A stretch of DNA of 64,000 nt from Chondrilla cf. caribensis (GCA_964020155.1 OZ026565.1:3475553-3539552), one strand, 5' to 3'. Shown: positions 1 through 10,789, counted from the first letter of the stretch. Notes: generated by a model from the sequence alone, not told the origin. Numbers and translations are program-made.

Positions 1-3000
1 TAACTTTGTCAAACCTCTCGCGGTTTAGATCTACATACTGTCCTGTTTTGTCGTTTGCTTTGTCAATGCCTACAATAACTGGTTGGTAATCATTATATTC
101 CGGCAGAACACATGTAAATCCATCAGATGTTTGTATTTGCATGTGTTGCCATTTGTCCTTGTCCTTGAGATAGTCTGTCAGCCAAATGGAATCATGTCTA
201 CCATCCTCGTTCATAGTTGACATATACAGAGTCAATTGATTATTATTCCTATAATCTTTGACAGTCCAGAATCCATCAAATGGCCATGGATAATCTTTGA
301 CAGTCCAGAATCCATCAAATGGATATTGGAGGATTAACGTGTCCGTAACACCATCTTCAGCTTCGTTATAAAGTGAATAGCTATCCCCATTCCTAAAGTG
401 GTAAACATATGAATCACTTCCATCCCAACCTGAAAGATCTTCGCCTGAACCTTTTCGCATATCCAAGTAATTATCAAGGTCATTTCCTTTCACTGCATGG
501 AACCACTCTTCATCAAGTGGACCAATCGCTTTTTGTACAGTTTTCCACTTTGGAAAATTCAGATCAAGTCCATAGGGTCCTTCCACTGCAGAATCGTCAA
601 TTATGAGGGGTGTTTTTTCTTTGAAAGGTTCCTCTATTGGTAGTTGGAAAGTAACTCCATCCAGTGTTAGAACTTGTAAGTGTTGATATCTTGGTCCCAG
701 TTGCCAATCAAGTAGAATTACTATAACATCACCATTCTTTGGAAAGATTCTCAGGTCATCATCACTCGGCTCAATTATCACATCATCATAGTCAGCCGGA
801 AACATTAGGAGATCTGTTTCTTTGTCATAGGCAAAGTTGTTAATAGTGTCAACTGAGTCTCCCTCATGCATAACATAACCATCCAGTCCCTCCCCACCGG
901 TTAAGTGATCTTCCCCTTTACCTCCCATAAGGAGATTCTTGTATTTGTGTCCAATAATTACATCAGCCCCATCACTTCCGATAACACCGATCACAGGTTC
1001 ATTTTTATATGCATCAATCTTGGACAGGTCAAGATATTTTATGTCGTCTGGACCAATTGACACCAGGAATGGATGGAGAGTGGGGTTGCCACTATCGTCC
1101 TCCTCAATCTTGTAACCGTAGGAATCATTTGCAAACAACTTGACATGTTGATATGCTTCGCTTTGAAACCAGTTGTCAAGGGTAATTCTTGGTTCATCAT
1201 CGTAATCAATTACTAGGTTAATTCCAGATTTATGCAATGAGAGAGAACTATGTGGAATTCCCAAAAAAATGACATCCGTTTCTTCATCTTCAGCATAGTT
1301 GTCGATATTTATGGAGAAAGTGGTATCTGATGTGTGAACTGTGAGGTTGTATCTGTCTGCCCCATTTCCACCCTTGAAGAATTCTTCTCTCCCACCCTCA
1401 CTCACAATGGTATTTTCACAATCGTTTCCCACGATATGATCATCACCATCTGTTCCTTCTATGTACTCCACGTGTGTGTAGTTGGGCTGCATTCCATTCA
1501 CGTATTGGATTCCTATGAGGCCATATGGTATGGTCAGTATGGATCCGTCTTTCTGTGCCGAAACTGTGAATATGATCCCATCTGATGTTTTGAAGTGCAT
1601 GTGTTGATAAGCTTCACTCCAAAACCAATTGTCAATTATCACGCTCAAGGGAATTTCAGGATCCTTTGAAGTCACATTCAAATGCCAATCAACCCTGTGA
1701 ACATGAAGACTCTCATAGGTTCTGTTGATGACCAAGTAGTCATCGACTTTGTCCATAGCAAAGTTGTTGACAGTAGTGTATGTGGCGTTGTAACTGATGA
1801 AGTAGGAATCTGATCCCTCTCCACCTTTAACTAAGTTGTGTTGAGGGCCAAGGTAGAATGTGTCATCTCCACCCATCCCATGAATGATGTAGTAATAGTC
1901 TTCAAGGGTGTAATCCAAATCTGCCTCAGGGGGGAGCTCTTGAATAGCAATGAATGTGTTGTCATTCTTGTTCCCGATGTACTTTCCATGAATGGTCTCT
2001 CGATCAGGGTCCAATCCGTCTATGATGCTTTTCTTATCCACTGGAATAAACCAGAAGATCGTGACCTTCTCTTCAGTGAACTTCACATTATTGGCCTCTC
2101 CCACTCCCATCACTATGTCTGTGATATCTTCCTCAAAGCGGAGCTTTTCATAATGATGGACTTCGTTTCCTTCAATGTCTGTCATAATCATGGCCAAATC
2201 TGCCGTGTTGTCATCATGTAACTCAAAGGTGATGTCACCTCCATCCCATGATACTTGACCTTCAGCAAAGTTTATTGTTACTGAATCAGGACCTGCAGCT
2301 ATATCATAATAGTTGCGGTAGTCGGATAATTCTCTCAACAATTCCTGGTCTTCGTCGTACTGTTCATTTAACTTTTTGGATTTGTGTGGAGCTGAGTAGA
2401 TGCCTCCAGTGGCAAAATCTAGCATGTCCAGAATGGAATTTTTAACTCCTCTGAAGAATGCAGCAACTTTATCTCCAACACTAGCATCTGGTGGGAGAGC
2501 ATCAAATTCTTGTTTGATATCTTCATAGAAAGTATCAATTTTCATTTTCTCTACCATGAGAATTAGTGTGACCGGCTCAAACTCAGGACCCAATAAGTCA
2601 ACAATCCCTATTGCTGCATCCAAAGCAGCATCCACATATCCTATGGGAGTACCCTGATGAACATCTTGTACCACATTATATATGGTGAATATGGTACCCA
2701 ACCATGGTACATCTATAAGGAAATCCACTGCTTTGCCCATGGAACTTAGCTCCTCGATAGCTTCACCTGCAAGCACTTCAGCGCCTCTGTCTCCTACTTC
2801 TTCTTCTGCTATTTGGTTAACCTCATAGACATCATTCTTATATCGTTTGGACCATGCTTTTGAGACACCTCTGACAATAGCTTTATCGAGGCTAAACATT
2901 TGGCTTATTCCATGTGCAGTTTGCAGTATCCCCATAACCCCCTCAAATGTCTTGTGTTGCTCAAAACTGTCTACCACTCCCTGTATTCCAAGTACTGTTC

Positions 3001-5317
3001 CATAAAATGCCTCAATGTTACCAATCACACCACCGGCAGTTAGTCCTTGCTTCTTCATCTCACGAAATATTCCATCTGAGGAGAGTTTGGATTCATCAAT
3101 CTCTGCTTCCATCTCTTCTCGATTTGAAGGTTCATCTGGATCATATGCCGTGAACACCACTTTTGAACTGCCTTTCTCGTATGTTACAGATTCTTTGTCT
3201 ACTTTGAATCCTCTTCCATGCTCAACTAAAACCTTATCCATCTGTTCAGAGAGGTACACCTGATCTCTACCAATGGCTTGAGATGTTCTTGATGACAAGC
3301 TACGGTCTAGATTTTGCAAAAACACACGGAATTCATTTTGTGCAGTAGCTCTTTCTGGAGGGGTTACTACTCTCCCATCCCATGGAGCATTTCTGAGTGG
3401 ACCATGAGCAACTTTGCCTATTTCAGGAGGAGTGAAAACGATACAATCAGATCCTAGGTCTGGTCTTATACCCACAGAACTTCTCATGCAATTTTTCACT
3501 TCATCAATAACACGCTCTCTGTTTGGTGCACTCCCAGTGTCAATATCAGTGCTGTCCGGCCTTGTCTTGATGTAGTTCCCAACTAGTTGTATTTGCTGTC
3601 TAGCATTGCCAACCTCCAGTCCTGATAACCACTGACCTACCATTCGGGAAAAGTGCAGTTTCAAAACATCCATCTGGGGTAACTCATCTAAATATTTGCT
3701 TCCCCAAAGCTCATCCCTGTGTCCGGTATACTTGATGGGTGCTATGTGTCCTTGAACCATAGGGTGACCGTGGAAGAATTCAACATGAGTCAGGGAATCG
3801 TGGTTGTACAAATCCATGGCAAGTCTACTAGTCGTCCAAGATTGATAGTCACGAATAGATTCAGATACAAACAGAGACACCCCTGCAATGGCATTGTAGG
3901 CACTTTCGTCATTCACTCTTATGCTGTCGTTTCTTCCCAACATCCACATCTGTGATTCTGGGAAGAAGTATCTGTCTGTTTTGGGCATGATGTTTGGAAA
4001 ATCCGTCTTTTCCAGTGATGGAAATTTCACATCTGTGTTTTTATTGTCATCTGGATGATTTGGATTTTCGGCATGAATAATGCCTTCCATCCTCACAGCA
4101 AAAGCATCCATGTCAGTTCCACCTTTGGCCGATTCATACTTCATACTCAAAACCCACTGACCAAATCTGTAGTAGACATATTTGTCTTCATATTCATTGC
4201 CGTCCTCATCCTTGTTGATGTATATCCCATTGTCACTGTGAGGGTACTGAAACCCTCTTTCTCCAAGGAATTTTATGTCTTTTGCAATGTCCTCTTTACT
4301 TCTGAACTCTCTTACTCTAATGTTTACGATTGAGTCATCTGCATACCTGCGAACTAGTTTTCGTGGAGAAATTGCTTCTAGCCAGTAGTCTGGAACTGAA
4401 ATCTCATCAAATACTGTTTTTGTCACTTTACTCAAAATTTTGAACAGATCTTCGGAATCAAAGTAAAACACCTCATCTACTCCTCCTTCAGTTCTAGTGA
4501 CAGTCATAAGCAAGTGGTCTAAAGTGGAAGCAAAGGACAAGAGGCTTTCCTCCTCCAAGCTCTCCGCATCCTCTTCCATTACTTCGTATAATTCATCACT
4601 TGTTATTGGCTTCACTGCATAGTCAAAATCATATGAAATCACTTGTTTTGAAAGCGATGCTTTGTCCACTGTCCAATCTATGCCTGCATCAGGGGTAATT
4701 TCACCAACCAGCTCCAAGCCGGTAGAGTCAATTCCCACAACTCCAATCCGAATGTCTACCACTGCATCCACAAAACTATCCCTGAGATATAGAAGTATCT
4801 CCCACCCAAAGAAGTAGTCAACAAATTCAATTCCGTCCTCTCTCATCTCACCGATGCTGCACCCAACCAGACTTATGCGTGAGATCTTTCCTGCCTCCTT
4901 AACACCAGGAAGTCCTGCTAATGCGTTTGCTATCTCTTCACTGACCAGTCCACCTAGCTGATATTGATTATCCCCATGGTAATCACTGTATCCAATAACT
5001 TGAACTCTGGTACGACTATCGGGTAGTTGTGGTATGTCTTTCTCATTGTCTATCTCGTAGAGTTGGGTGTCAGTGTTCCATTTGGCCAGTTTGAATTTCT
5101 TAGCACTTGTATCAAATATGACCACATCCGAGAATTCAGGATGCTGCTTGTACAGAAAATTGGCCAGATAGGAGAGAGATTCGTTGACCTCAGGCAGTGC
5201 TAGTATCTGTCTCTGATAGCGTATGGTAGCCGTCACGTCAAATGTTACATCTCCTTGAACCAATGGACCAGTCCTCCAGAAAAGAGGCAAGAGTGCCATC
5301 AGTAGCAACCTTAACAT
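1..5317 (-). CDS. Paralogue A: secreted C80-like/RTX multidomain protein, C-terminus outside window
   Basis: The reading frame is open from an ATG at 5317 to the left edge (1,772 codons) and ends inside the fifth RTX unit, so about 430 residues are missing. The start begins a hydrophobic signal peptide (MLRLLLMALLPLFW, cleavage probably after GPLVQG). It is also the first ATG after the inferred splice acceptor at 5354. Next come the C80-like domain with a conserved GCS cysteine, an unrecognised middle, a hydrophobic pore-like segment and RTX units. A shares its N-terminal variant (YHGDNQYQ) with B, but in parts of the middle and RTX region it resembles E (EMKKQG, TVKD, SIWLTDY), which suggests gene conversion. 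It carries a private 13-codon tandem duplication at 251-328. The promoter and first exon lie at about 6862-7044. Coding status is well supported by length and paralogues. Function is inferred. Confidence 0.9.
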   Translation of the reverse strand, partial: MLRLLLMALLPLFWRTGPLVQGDVTFDVTATIRYQRQILALPEVNESLSYLANFLYKQHPEFSDVVIFDTSAKKFKLAKWNTDTQLYEIDNEKDIPQLPDSRTRVQVIGYSDYHGDNQYQLGGLVSEEIANALAGLPGVKEAGKISRISLVGCSIGEMREDGIEFVDYFFGWEILLYLRDSFVDAVVDIRIGVVGIDSTGLELVGEITPDAGIDWTVDKASLSKQVISYDFDYAVKPITSDELYEVMEEDAESLEEESLLSFASTLDHLLMTVTRTEGGVDEVFYFDSEDLFKILSKVTKTVFDEISVPDYWLEAISPRKLVRRYADDSIVNIRVREFRSKEDIAKDIKFLGERGFQYPHSDNGIYINKDEDGNEYEDKYVYYRFGQWVLSMKYESAKGGTDMDAFAVRMEGIIHAENPNHPDDNKNTDVKFPSLEKTDFPNIMPKTDRYFFPESQMWMLGRNDSIRVNDESAYNAIAGVSLFVSESIRDYQSWTTSRLAMDLYNHDSLTHVEFFHGHPMVQGHIAPIKYTGHRDELWGSKYLDELPQMDVLKLHFSRMVGQWLSGLEVGNARQQIQLVGNYIKTRPDSTDIDTGSAPNRERVIDEVKNCMRSSVGIRPDLGSDCIVFTPPEIGKVAHGPLRNAPWDGRVVTPPERATAQNEFRVFLQNLDRSLSSRTSQAIGRDQVYLSEQMDKVLVEHGRGFKVDKESVTYEKGSSKVVFTAYDPDEPSNREEMEAEIDESKLSSDGIFREMKKQGLTAGGVIGNIEAFYGTVLGIQGVVDSFEQHKTFEGVMGILQTAHGISQMFSLDKAIVRGVSKAWSKRYKNDVYEVNQIAEEEVGDRGAEVLAGEAIEELSSMGKAVDFLIDVPWLGTIFTIYNVVQDVHQGTPIGYVDAALDAAIGIVDLLGPEFEPVTLILMVEKMKIDTFYEDIKQEFDALPPDASVGDKVAAFFRGVKNSILDMLDFATGGIYSAPHKSKKLNEQYDEDQELLRELSDYRNYYDIAAGPDSVTINFAEGQVSWDGGDITFELHDDNTADLAMIMTDIEGNEVHHYEKLRFEEDITDIVMGVGEANNVKFTEEKVTIFWFIPVDKKSIIDGLDPDRETIHGKYIGNKNDNTFIAIQELPPEADLDYTLEDYYYIIHGMGGDDTFYLGPQHNLVKGGEGSDSYFISYNATYTTVNNFAMDKVDDYLVINRTYESLHVHRVDWHLNVTSKDPEIPLSVIIDNWFWSEAYQHMHFKTSDGIIFTVSAQKDGSILTIPYGLIGIQYVNGMQPNYTHVEYIEGTDGDDHIVGNDCENTIVSEGGREEFFKGGNGADRYNLTVHTSDTTFSINIDNYAEDEETDVIFLGIPHSSLSLHKSGINLVIDYDDEPRITLDNWFQSEAYQHVKLFANDSYGYKIEEDDSGNPTLHPFLVSIGPDDIKYLDLSKIDAYKNEPVIGVIGSDGADVIIGHKYKNLLMGGKGEDHLTGGEGLDGYVMHEGDSVDTINNFAYDKETDLLMFPADYDDVIIEPSDDDLRIFPKNGDVIVILLDWQLGPRYQHLQVLTLDGVTFQLPIEEPFKEKTPLIIDDSAVEGPYGLDLNFPKWKTVQKAIGPLDEEWFHAVKGNDLDNYLDMRKGSGEDLSGWDGSDSYVYHFRNGDSYSLYNEAEDGVTDTLILQYPFDGFWTVKDYPWPFDGFWTVKDYRNNNQLTLYMSTMNEDGRHDSIWLTDYLKDKDKWQHMQIQTSDGFTCVLPEYNDYQPVIVGIDKANDKTGQYVDLNRERFDKV
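251..328 (-). repeat. In-frame 39-base tandem duplication in paralogue A
   Basis: A segment starting at 251 recurs at 290, giving two near-identical 39-base copies inside the coding frame. The protein gains 13 residues: PFDGFWTVKDY appears twice in a row. Paralogues B to E have only one copy at this point in the fourth RTX-type unit, so the duplication is specific to A and leaves the frame open. Confidence 0.9.
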
Positions 5318-5579
5318 CGCTGCTTGTGCCCAGGAAGGGGAGTGGATGTGTCCTGAAATACAAATCGAACAATATGAACGTGATAAAATAGACTACAGTT
5401 ACACACTGTAATTGAACATTTTCCTGCCTACGGCCATGCGTGATATCACCAGGACATTCCTGGACATCAGATTCTCAATGAAGTTTGCTTTTTGGAGGTG
5501 ATCTCCAGGGTCAAAAATGGTGGTGTATTCAGAGGTAGGATATCATTGTAGGTCAAATTAATGATTCTGTTATTATCTA

Positions 5580-5745
5580 ATAGTAATAGCTATGGTTTAT
5601 TAGAAGGCCTGTACTTCCTATCAACTCATTGGATAATGATGATGATACTATGATAATGTTAATTGTATTCATTAATATTTTCCTTGAGTGTGGTTTCTGA
5701 GGAACTTCCTGTACAGGATGTGCATGATACGGAATGATACAATTG
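5580..5745 (-). repeat. Intronic duplicate of the promoter-upstream block (A)
   Basis: This stretch matches 7045-7215 in the same orientation. Shared parts include a GATGATGAT run, TTAATTGTATTCAT, and the segment TTGAGTGTGGTTTCTG with CTTCCTGTACAGGATGTGC. The TATA box itself is not preserved here (the aligned bases read GGTTTATTAG). The same arrangement occurs in B (19935-20110). I did not find it in the C intron. Confidence 0.7.
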
Positions 5746-6123
5746 ATGTCTGAATCAAATGAAATTAAGTTTGAGTAAAGGGACTAATCGCCAAATATTC
5801 TTCTCATCATTATTTCTAGCTATATTATGGTATTCAATATAATTATTATAATATTACATGCTATTACTAATGCCATCAAAACTCAGCTATCACCCAGTCA
5901 CGAGAACAATGGTCTAATATTGGTCTCATACAATATCATACACATTCCCTACACCTTGTGAAAGGGTGAATACAGGCTCATTTTTAAATGAAATTAAAAA
6001 AAGGTTGGAATCTTGAACTTTGATTGAGTTTAACTGAAGAAAATCACTGATAAATTCAGCCTTAGTGTGGTTTCACATAACAGGCACAATTAGAGGTATT
6101 TCAAGTGGTTTAGCAATATTTAA

Positions 6124-6796
6124 TGCCCCGTTTACACGGACCCAGTTAAGCGTGAAAACCACAGGCTCAGGTCATCAGCCCTGGGCCTGTGGTTTTCATA
6201 CTTTTCATACAGTTTCTCTTTGCATTGTGTGGCTGATTTCGTGTATCCAGCCTCTCCCAGCACCCTGGAAATTCATTCAAATATGGCCTGGTCCCTCCTC
6301 GAGCCCTCTAACGACTGAATCTTCTAATCGGACTTATACCGATCAAGTAGAACACTTCCTCGTTAGCCCAAGACATTTTGTGCAGAAAATCGTGCGGTTA
6401 CGAGACAGAGGATAGAAGAGAATTGAATCGGTTTAGCGTTAAAATTCACTTTACTGAAGTTTAGATTGGCAAGTTTAAAGGTGAAACTGTCTCTTTGCAA
6501 CAGCAACAGGCTAATTTTGCCAAATCAGCACGAAGCGTTCATGGAATTCTTTTGTATTGACATTCGCTTTTGATCGATCGAAGAAGATGACCGCCATATG
6601 AACGTAAAAATGCGTTTACACGGACGCTTCACAACTGGGCCAACCGCAACTGGGCTGGTTTACCCGGTTCGATGTGCAGGACCAGGGCCAGGTGAGCCAG
6701 CCCAGTTGCGGTTGGCCCAGCACCGTTGATAGTGGTCATTTTTAACAGGGCCAACAGGGCCGATGACGTCATAACTGGGCCCTTGTAAACGGGGTA
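6124..6796. mobile_element. PIF/Harbinger-like MITE in the A intron
   Basis: The ends are inverted: left TGCCCCGTTTACACGG, and right end in reverse complement TACCCCGTTTACAAGG. It is flanked by TAA on both sides (6121-6123 and 6797-6799). Paralogue C has the uninterrupted sequence at about 36125-36145 (AATATTTAAGTCC), which acts as an empty site. A 3-base TWA duplication is typical of PIF/Harbinger elements. No transposase is present, so the element is non-autonomous. The same insertion sits upstream of B, so it predates the A/B duplication. Confidence 0.65.
6635..6720. repeat. Perfect 24-base inverted repeat inside the MITE
   Basis: Arms at 6635-6658 and 6697-6720 (core GGGCCAACCGCAACTGGGC and its complement) are separated by 38 bases. 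They would form a GC-rich hairpin in an AT-rich setting. The copy in B is at 22014-22037 and 22077-22100. Confidence 0.9.
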
Positions 6797-6861
6797 TAAG
6801 TTTTTCTGACCTGAAAGAAAACATCAAATACATTGATTTCAAAATCACAAATTGAACTAAC

Positions 6862-7012
6862 CAGCAATGTCCTTTTTCTAGTTCAATGTGGAAATTCACC
6901 ACCTCTTGCACTGGTGCTGTTTGTAAAATTGATTCTTTTGACCTTGTCACTGACCTCCAATCGATTTTATCTCTTCTCAGATTGGAATGATATCTACCAG
7001 CTGTTTCAAAAT
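6862..7012 (-). other. Inferred non-coding first exon of paralogue A
   Basis: This lies between the TATA box (about 30 bases upstream of the right end) and the conserved donor at 6861. It contains no ATG on the minus strand. The corresponding exons of B, C and D also lack any ATG, which supports translation starting at the signal-peptide ATG in exon 2. The right end is approximate because the transcription start is inferred from the TATA position. Confidence 0.45.
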
Positions 7013-7037
7013 CTGAGAGAGCGTGGCTGTATGTGCC

Positions 7038-7044
7038 TTTTATA
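7038..7044 (-). promoter_or_regulatory. TATA box of paralogue A
   Basis: The minus strand reads CTATAAAAGG within a block conserved upstream of A, B, C and D (about 7010-7060 here). Conservation of this block, against the diverged DNA around it in C and D, marks it as the likely core promoter. Confidence 0.65.
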
Positions 7045-7341
7045 GCAGTTGGGGTTAATTAGAGCAGGCCTGAACTTCCTGTCAATGCACCACTGTGGAT
7101 AATACATGATGATGATGATGCTATGATAATATTAATTGTATTCATAATTATTTTTCCTTGAGTGTGGTTTCTGATGAACTTCCTGTACAGGATGTGCATG
7201 ATACAGAATCAGTACTGATGCCAGAATACTGCAGTCTCCACCTATATATAATTAAATGGATATTATATTATATTATTCATTGTATTGATTGCAGAACTAG
7301 CACAATTCAAAGTAATGTAAACGTGGGTAATAATAATATTG

Positions 7342-7343
<2 letters not shown>

Positions 7344-7413
<70 letters not shown>

Positions 7414-7430
7414 ACACACACACACTCACA
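7344..7430. repeat. (CA)n microsatellite
   Basis: A CA dinucleotide run with single interruptions near 7409 and 7426. It lies at the same relative place upstream of A, B, C and D, with different lengths. Confidence 0.98.
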
Positions 7431-8828
7431 ATACATTATTATACACATAATATGTCACATATTAATGCACATAATTTTATGCAATGGACAGAGTCAATAC
7501 GTCATGTATTTTCATAAACACCCATGTATATAAGTAGACTCATAAAGCATGCAGCCCATGTACAAACATAATAGGTATACATAAGCAGTGTTAATTTTAA
7601 TAAGAAAATCCATTTTAATTACAAATTGAATTTATTCATTCATTCATGATTATTTGAAGATGAATCTGACAATCCATACACCAAACTATAGGACTGCTTC
7701 ATGCACTGTGCTAGTATGCATCATGTACATTGCATGACAGCTGTAGAAAGGTAAAAAATAATGTATTATGCCATACATAAAATAATTATATATTACATTT
7801 AGCTTGCAGCTGTAAAAATATGTTGTGTCAGGCAGTGAGCAATCTCAGATTGTGTACGTGTTTTGTTTGTCTTCACTACTCAAATGATTGATGAGTTGGA
7901 TTCGCTGTAGTAATTTCTTGAGTGTTAAGAGGTAAGAGCCATGGAAGTCGGAAGATATGGTTCACTAGTTCCTGTTTTGCATAACGAATGTTAATCAGTA
8001 CAATGGAATTATTAGTCTCATTCTTAGCCTACTTACATGGCCCATGGGCAAGAATGTAGTACTCACATAATCATGTACAGAAATACATACACAGGTGCGA
8101 ATCTATGCACATATGCACACAGACACATTCGATCATACACACACAAAGCTATCCACATACACACATTACGCATGTATGTCAGCATAATAATTATTTATTT
8201 GAATATGTATATACTCATAGTTATCAACTTTACCGAATCATTCCGAAGATTCACGGATTCAGTGTTAACGTTCCCCCGACCATGACTAGCTAAAACCGCA
8301 GGGTGTAGAATCCGATCGTTTTTATTTCAATCGCCTTCAGAAGTTCAATCATAATTGACGAGCAGTCGCTTCTAATCGATCTAACTGTTTCATCGTCATT
8401 CGTCATTTTCTGGTAGAATGAATTTCCAGCCTGTTCGATTTTCGTTCGGCAGTGTTCAGGATCCTAATGAACAATTTCAAGTTTTGGAAAGATTTTCGTA
8501 GGTCCTTCGTCACGTCAATTTTTCAACCCAACAAAAGGTAAAAGGTCACGAATACTTTCGGATGGGGCTTTCCATTGGAGTTAGTTCCTCAATAACCGAC
8601 TCTTCGATTCGTCAGTGCGTTTGACAGCCATTTGCAATATGACGTCATAAACTGGCTGATCATTTCATCACACCATCGAGCGTCTATAATCACACTAGTC
8701 TACTTTTTGTCGTGGAAATTGCAAAAGAATACTCGGATGCATTGGTCAGCACTAAATACAGTATAATATTTCACAAGGTTCTAGACTACTTCATCAGCTA
8801 TATATCAAGCGCAATCAATAGTGCTAAA

Positions 8829-8832
<4 letters not shown>
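7431..8832. other. Conserved intergenic spacer, no gene seen
   Basis: AT-rich sequence shared with the spacers of B (about 23050-24450), C (about 36870-38300) and D (about 54020-55520). The only motif I note is a TGACGTCA palindrome near 8641, kept in each spacer and resembling a CRE site. The short open frames do not look coding. Confidence 0.6.

Positions 8833-8868
<36 letters not shown>
8833..8868. repeat. (TA)n microsatellite
   Basis: A pure TA run next to a TA-flanked MITE, possibly expanded from its target site. Confidence 0.95.
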
Positions 8869-8871
<3 letters not shown>

Positions 8872-9043
8872 TCCAACTTGCTTAGTAAGTACCTTGAAGG
8901 GCCCACCAAATCTGTACTTCTTATCAGAGGTACTTACTATCAGTACTGGTTGACATAGTGTACATGAGCTAGGGACTGAGTGAAGTGTACTCACTAACCA
9001 GGAGTATGTACTAACCCAGGTACTTACTAAGCAAGTTGCACTG
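8869..9043. mobile_element. 175-base TA-flanked MITE
   Basis: The ends are inverted: left CAGTCCAACTTGCTTAGTAA and right TTACTAAGCAAGTTGCACTG. It is flanked by TA on each side. The homologous spacer of B (about 24450-24480) lacks it, so it inserted after the A/B duplication. A TA target duplication suggests Tc1/mariner-type mobilisation. Confidence 0.75.
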
Positions 9044-9911
9044 TATATATATATATATGTTGAACCATTTCGCCATGGCACGTAGGTATACATTTTTTGC
9101 AGTGCCAGTGCAGGCAGTGCTGCAAATTATTATAGAGAATATTCCGAGGCACGTAGGTATAGATACATAAGTGTCCCTGAAGGTAACTTTCAAGGGTTGT
9201 CAATAGTGTTGTTTTAGTTGGCAAAAACCTTTGTAGTAATAGTTATTTTAATGACTACAGAAATTAGAAATTCAGTTATAGTATGTAGCTAATTTCTAGA
9301 TTTTAGTTATATATAGTTACAGTTTTTACCTTAAAATGCAACTAATCTATAGTTACAGTCATTGTTACAGTAATCATGTGTACTTTACATGTACACTCTA
9401 CCGTTATCATATGCTCATGCATACGTTCGCAGTTCCCAATGCTTCTAGTCTCCATCAATCTGTATCTAAATGCATCATTTCCACTCGATCATTAAGAAAT
9501 TTTATAATTATACTGATATGCATATGGTCTTCTTGTACTCTAACATAGTCTTGTTACAGTGCAGTAACCATGATATTTGTGGCAGATATTTGATTATATT
9601 TTTTAGGGACATTGATCATGTACACTTTTAGTTACAGTTATAGTTTTTTGAAGGTGACTCCTGTACTTTTACGTGGTTACAGTTATGATTAACTAAAAGG
9701 TCCAGAGCATTACTTAAATATATTTTAGTTATAGTTATGATTAATCAAAGCAACACTAGTTGGCAACTGTGCCAAATTAACATACTATAAATGTTGTTGA
9801 ATAGTTTTAGACATGGAATCTGAATTTGTAAGTGTACTAAAATGCCTATCCATGGATGTTCACTAAGTTCATGAACTGTTATGACATGTATAGTGGGCAG
9901 TGGTGGTACAC

Positions 9912-10469
9912 ATGTATAGGTTACTACCTGCCTATGAGTGAGGTATCGTATTTACTGGCGAGACCCGAGGGCACGAAGCGCCCGAGGGCGAGAGCAGTGA
10001 ATACGATACCTCCCGAGGCAGGCGGGTAGTAACCCATTTATCGCCAAATAAACGCTCTAAAATGCGCGGAGAGAATCGCTGCTTCGTTCTGAAGTGATTT
10101 TCTGCTCTCCAGTCCAGTCCTGTGTGCCTGCGATATCCAGAATTGGCTATGAATGGGAAGAAACACCAGAAAATGTAGGAAGCAAGGTAGCGAAAATGCT
10201 CAATTTGATTTTGATCATGATGACTTTGAGGAACTCAGTCGCAGATACATAGCCGATTCTGAATTCAGCAGTACATAGCAGAGGCTACAGTAGCGTTGGA
10301 TAAGAATCGTTTAAAGTTTGATGATGGCGACGATTTCGGGCATTTGTTACTAATTTTAGAACTGAAGTGTTGTGTTTATTATTCATTTGACAGTTTACAT
10401 AACTAATGAGGGCGCTTATGGAATACTGGCGTGGCGGCTCCTTTGATGTATGACGTCATCGGGCGATAA
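9912..10469. mobile_element. 558-base insertion specific to the A-B spacer
   Basis: The B-C spacer reads straight through (GGTACACCTGCTCTGTTCC near 25310) where this spacer has an extra 558 bases. The left part is an inverted repeat (arms about 9919-9967 and 9980-10033, ends GGTTACTACC and GGTAGTAACC). A second pair, TTATCGCC near 10038 and GGGCGATAA near 10461, bounds the rest. It is probably one or two non-autonomous DNA elements; I do not recognise the family. Confidence 0.6.
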
Positions 10470-10638
10470 GCTCTGTTCCACACCAGAAAAAGTCTTGACT
10501 GAGTTCTGATTCTAATTTCTTGCATAAGTTCATATTTTACCTTAAATTTTGTGTTGAAGTATCCAAGCTGTTGTAACTGTTATTACTTCATATGTTATAT
10601 ACCCACACATATAGATTTGTACTTGGTGACCATGTGCA

Positions 10639-10789
10639 TACTAGTACTAGTTGAATAGGATATTATGTTATGTAATGAGCTTGTAATCGGCTAGCAATAC
10701 TACAGAGTGGTGTACTAGTACTAGTTGAATAGGATATTATGTTATGTAATGAGCTTGTAATCGGCTAGCAATGCTACAGAGTGGTGTAC
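10639..10789. repeat. 74-base minisatellite, two copies
   Basis: A unit beginning TACTAGTACTAGTTGAATAG repeats with a period of 74 bases (starts 10639 and 10713). The B-C spacer has three units and the C-D spacer has one diverged unit (about 39876-39960). Confidence 0.9.

Larger units (their letters stand above)
5354..6861 (-). other. Inferred 5' intron of paralogue A
   Basis: On the minus strand the donor reads CTG|GTTAGT (GT at 6861-6860) and the acceptor reads TTGTATTTCAG (AG at 5355-5354). The acceptor lies 36 bases before the signal-peptide ATG and is kept in all five paralogues. The donor is kept in A, B and D, and in C it becomes the consensus GTAAGT. The intron holds a 673-base TIR element (6124-6796) and a second copy of the sequence upstream of the TATA box (about 5580-5745). 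Between 5745 and 6120 I see only AT-rich non-coding sequence. The splice prediction is inference from conserved signals, and no transcript has been seen. Confidence 0.55.

Noticed and set aside
6660..6950. A 96-codon minus-strand frame spanning the promoter exon and MITE of A.
   Set aside because: It starts with GTG, runs through the predicted donor into the MITE hairpin, and is not kept in C or D.
8641..8648. TGACGTCA as a CRE regulatory site.
   Set aside because: Conserved in the spacers, but so is much of the surrounding sequence, and the same palindrome also occurs inside transposons here. Not strong enough for a separate feature.
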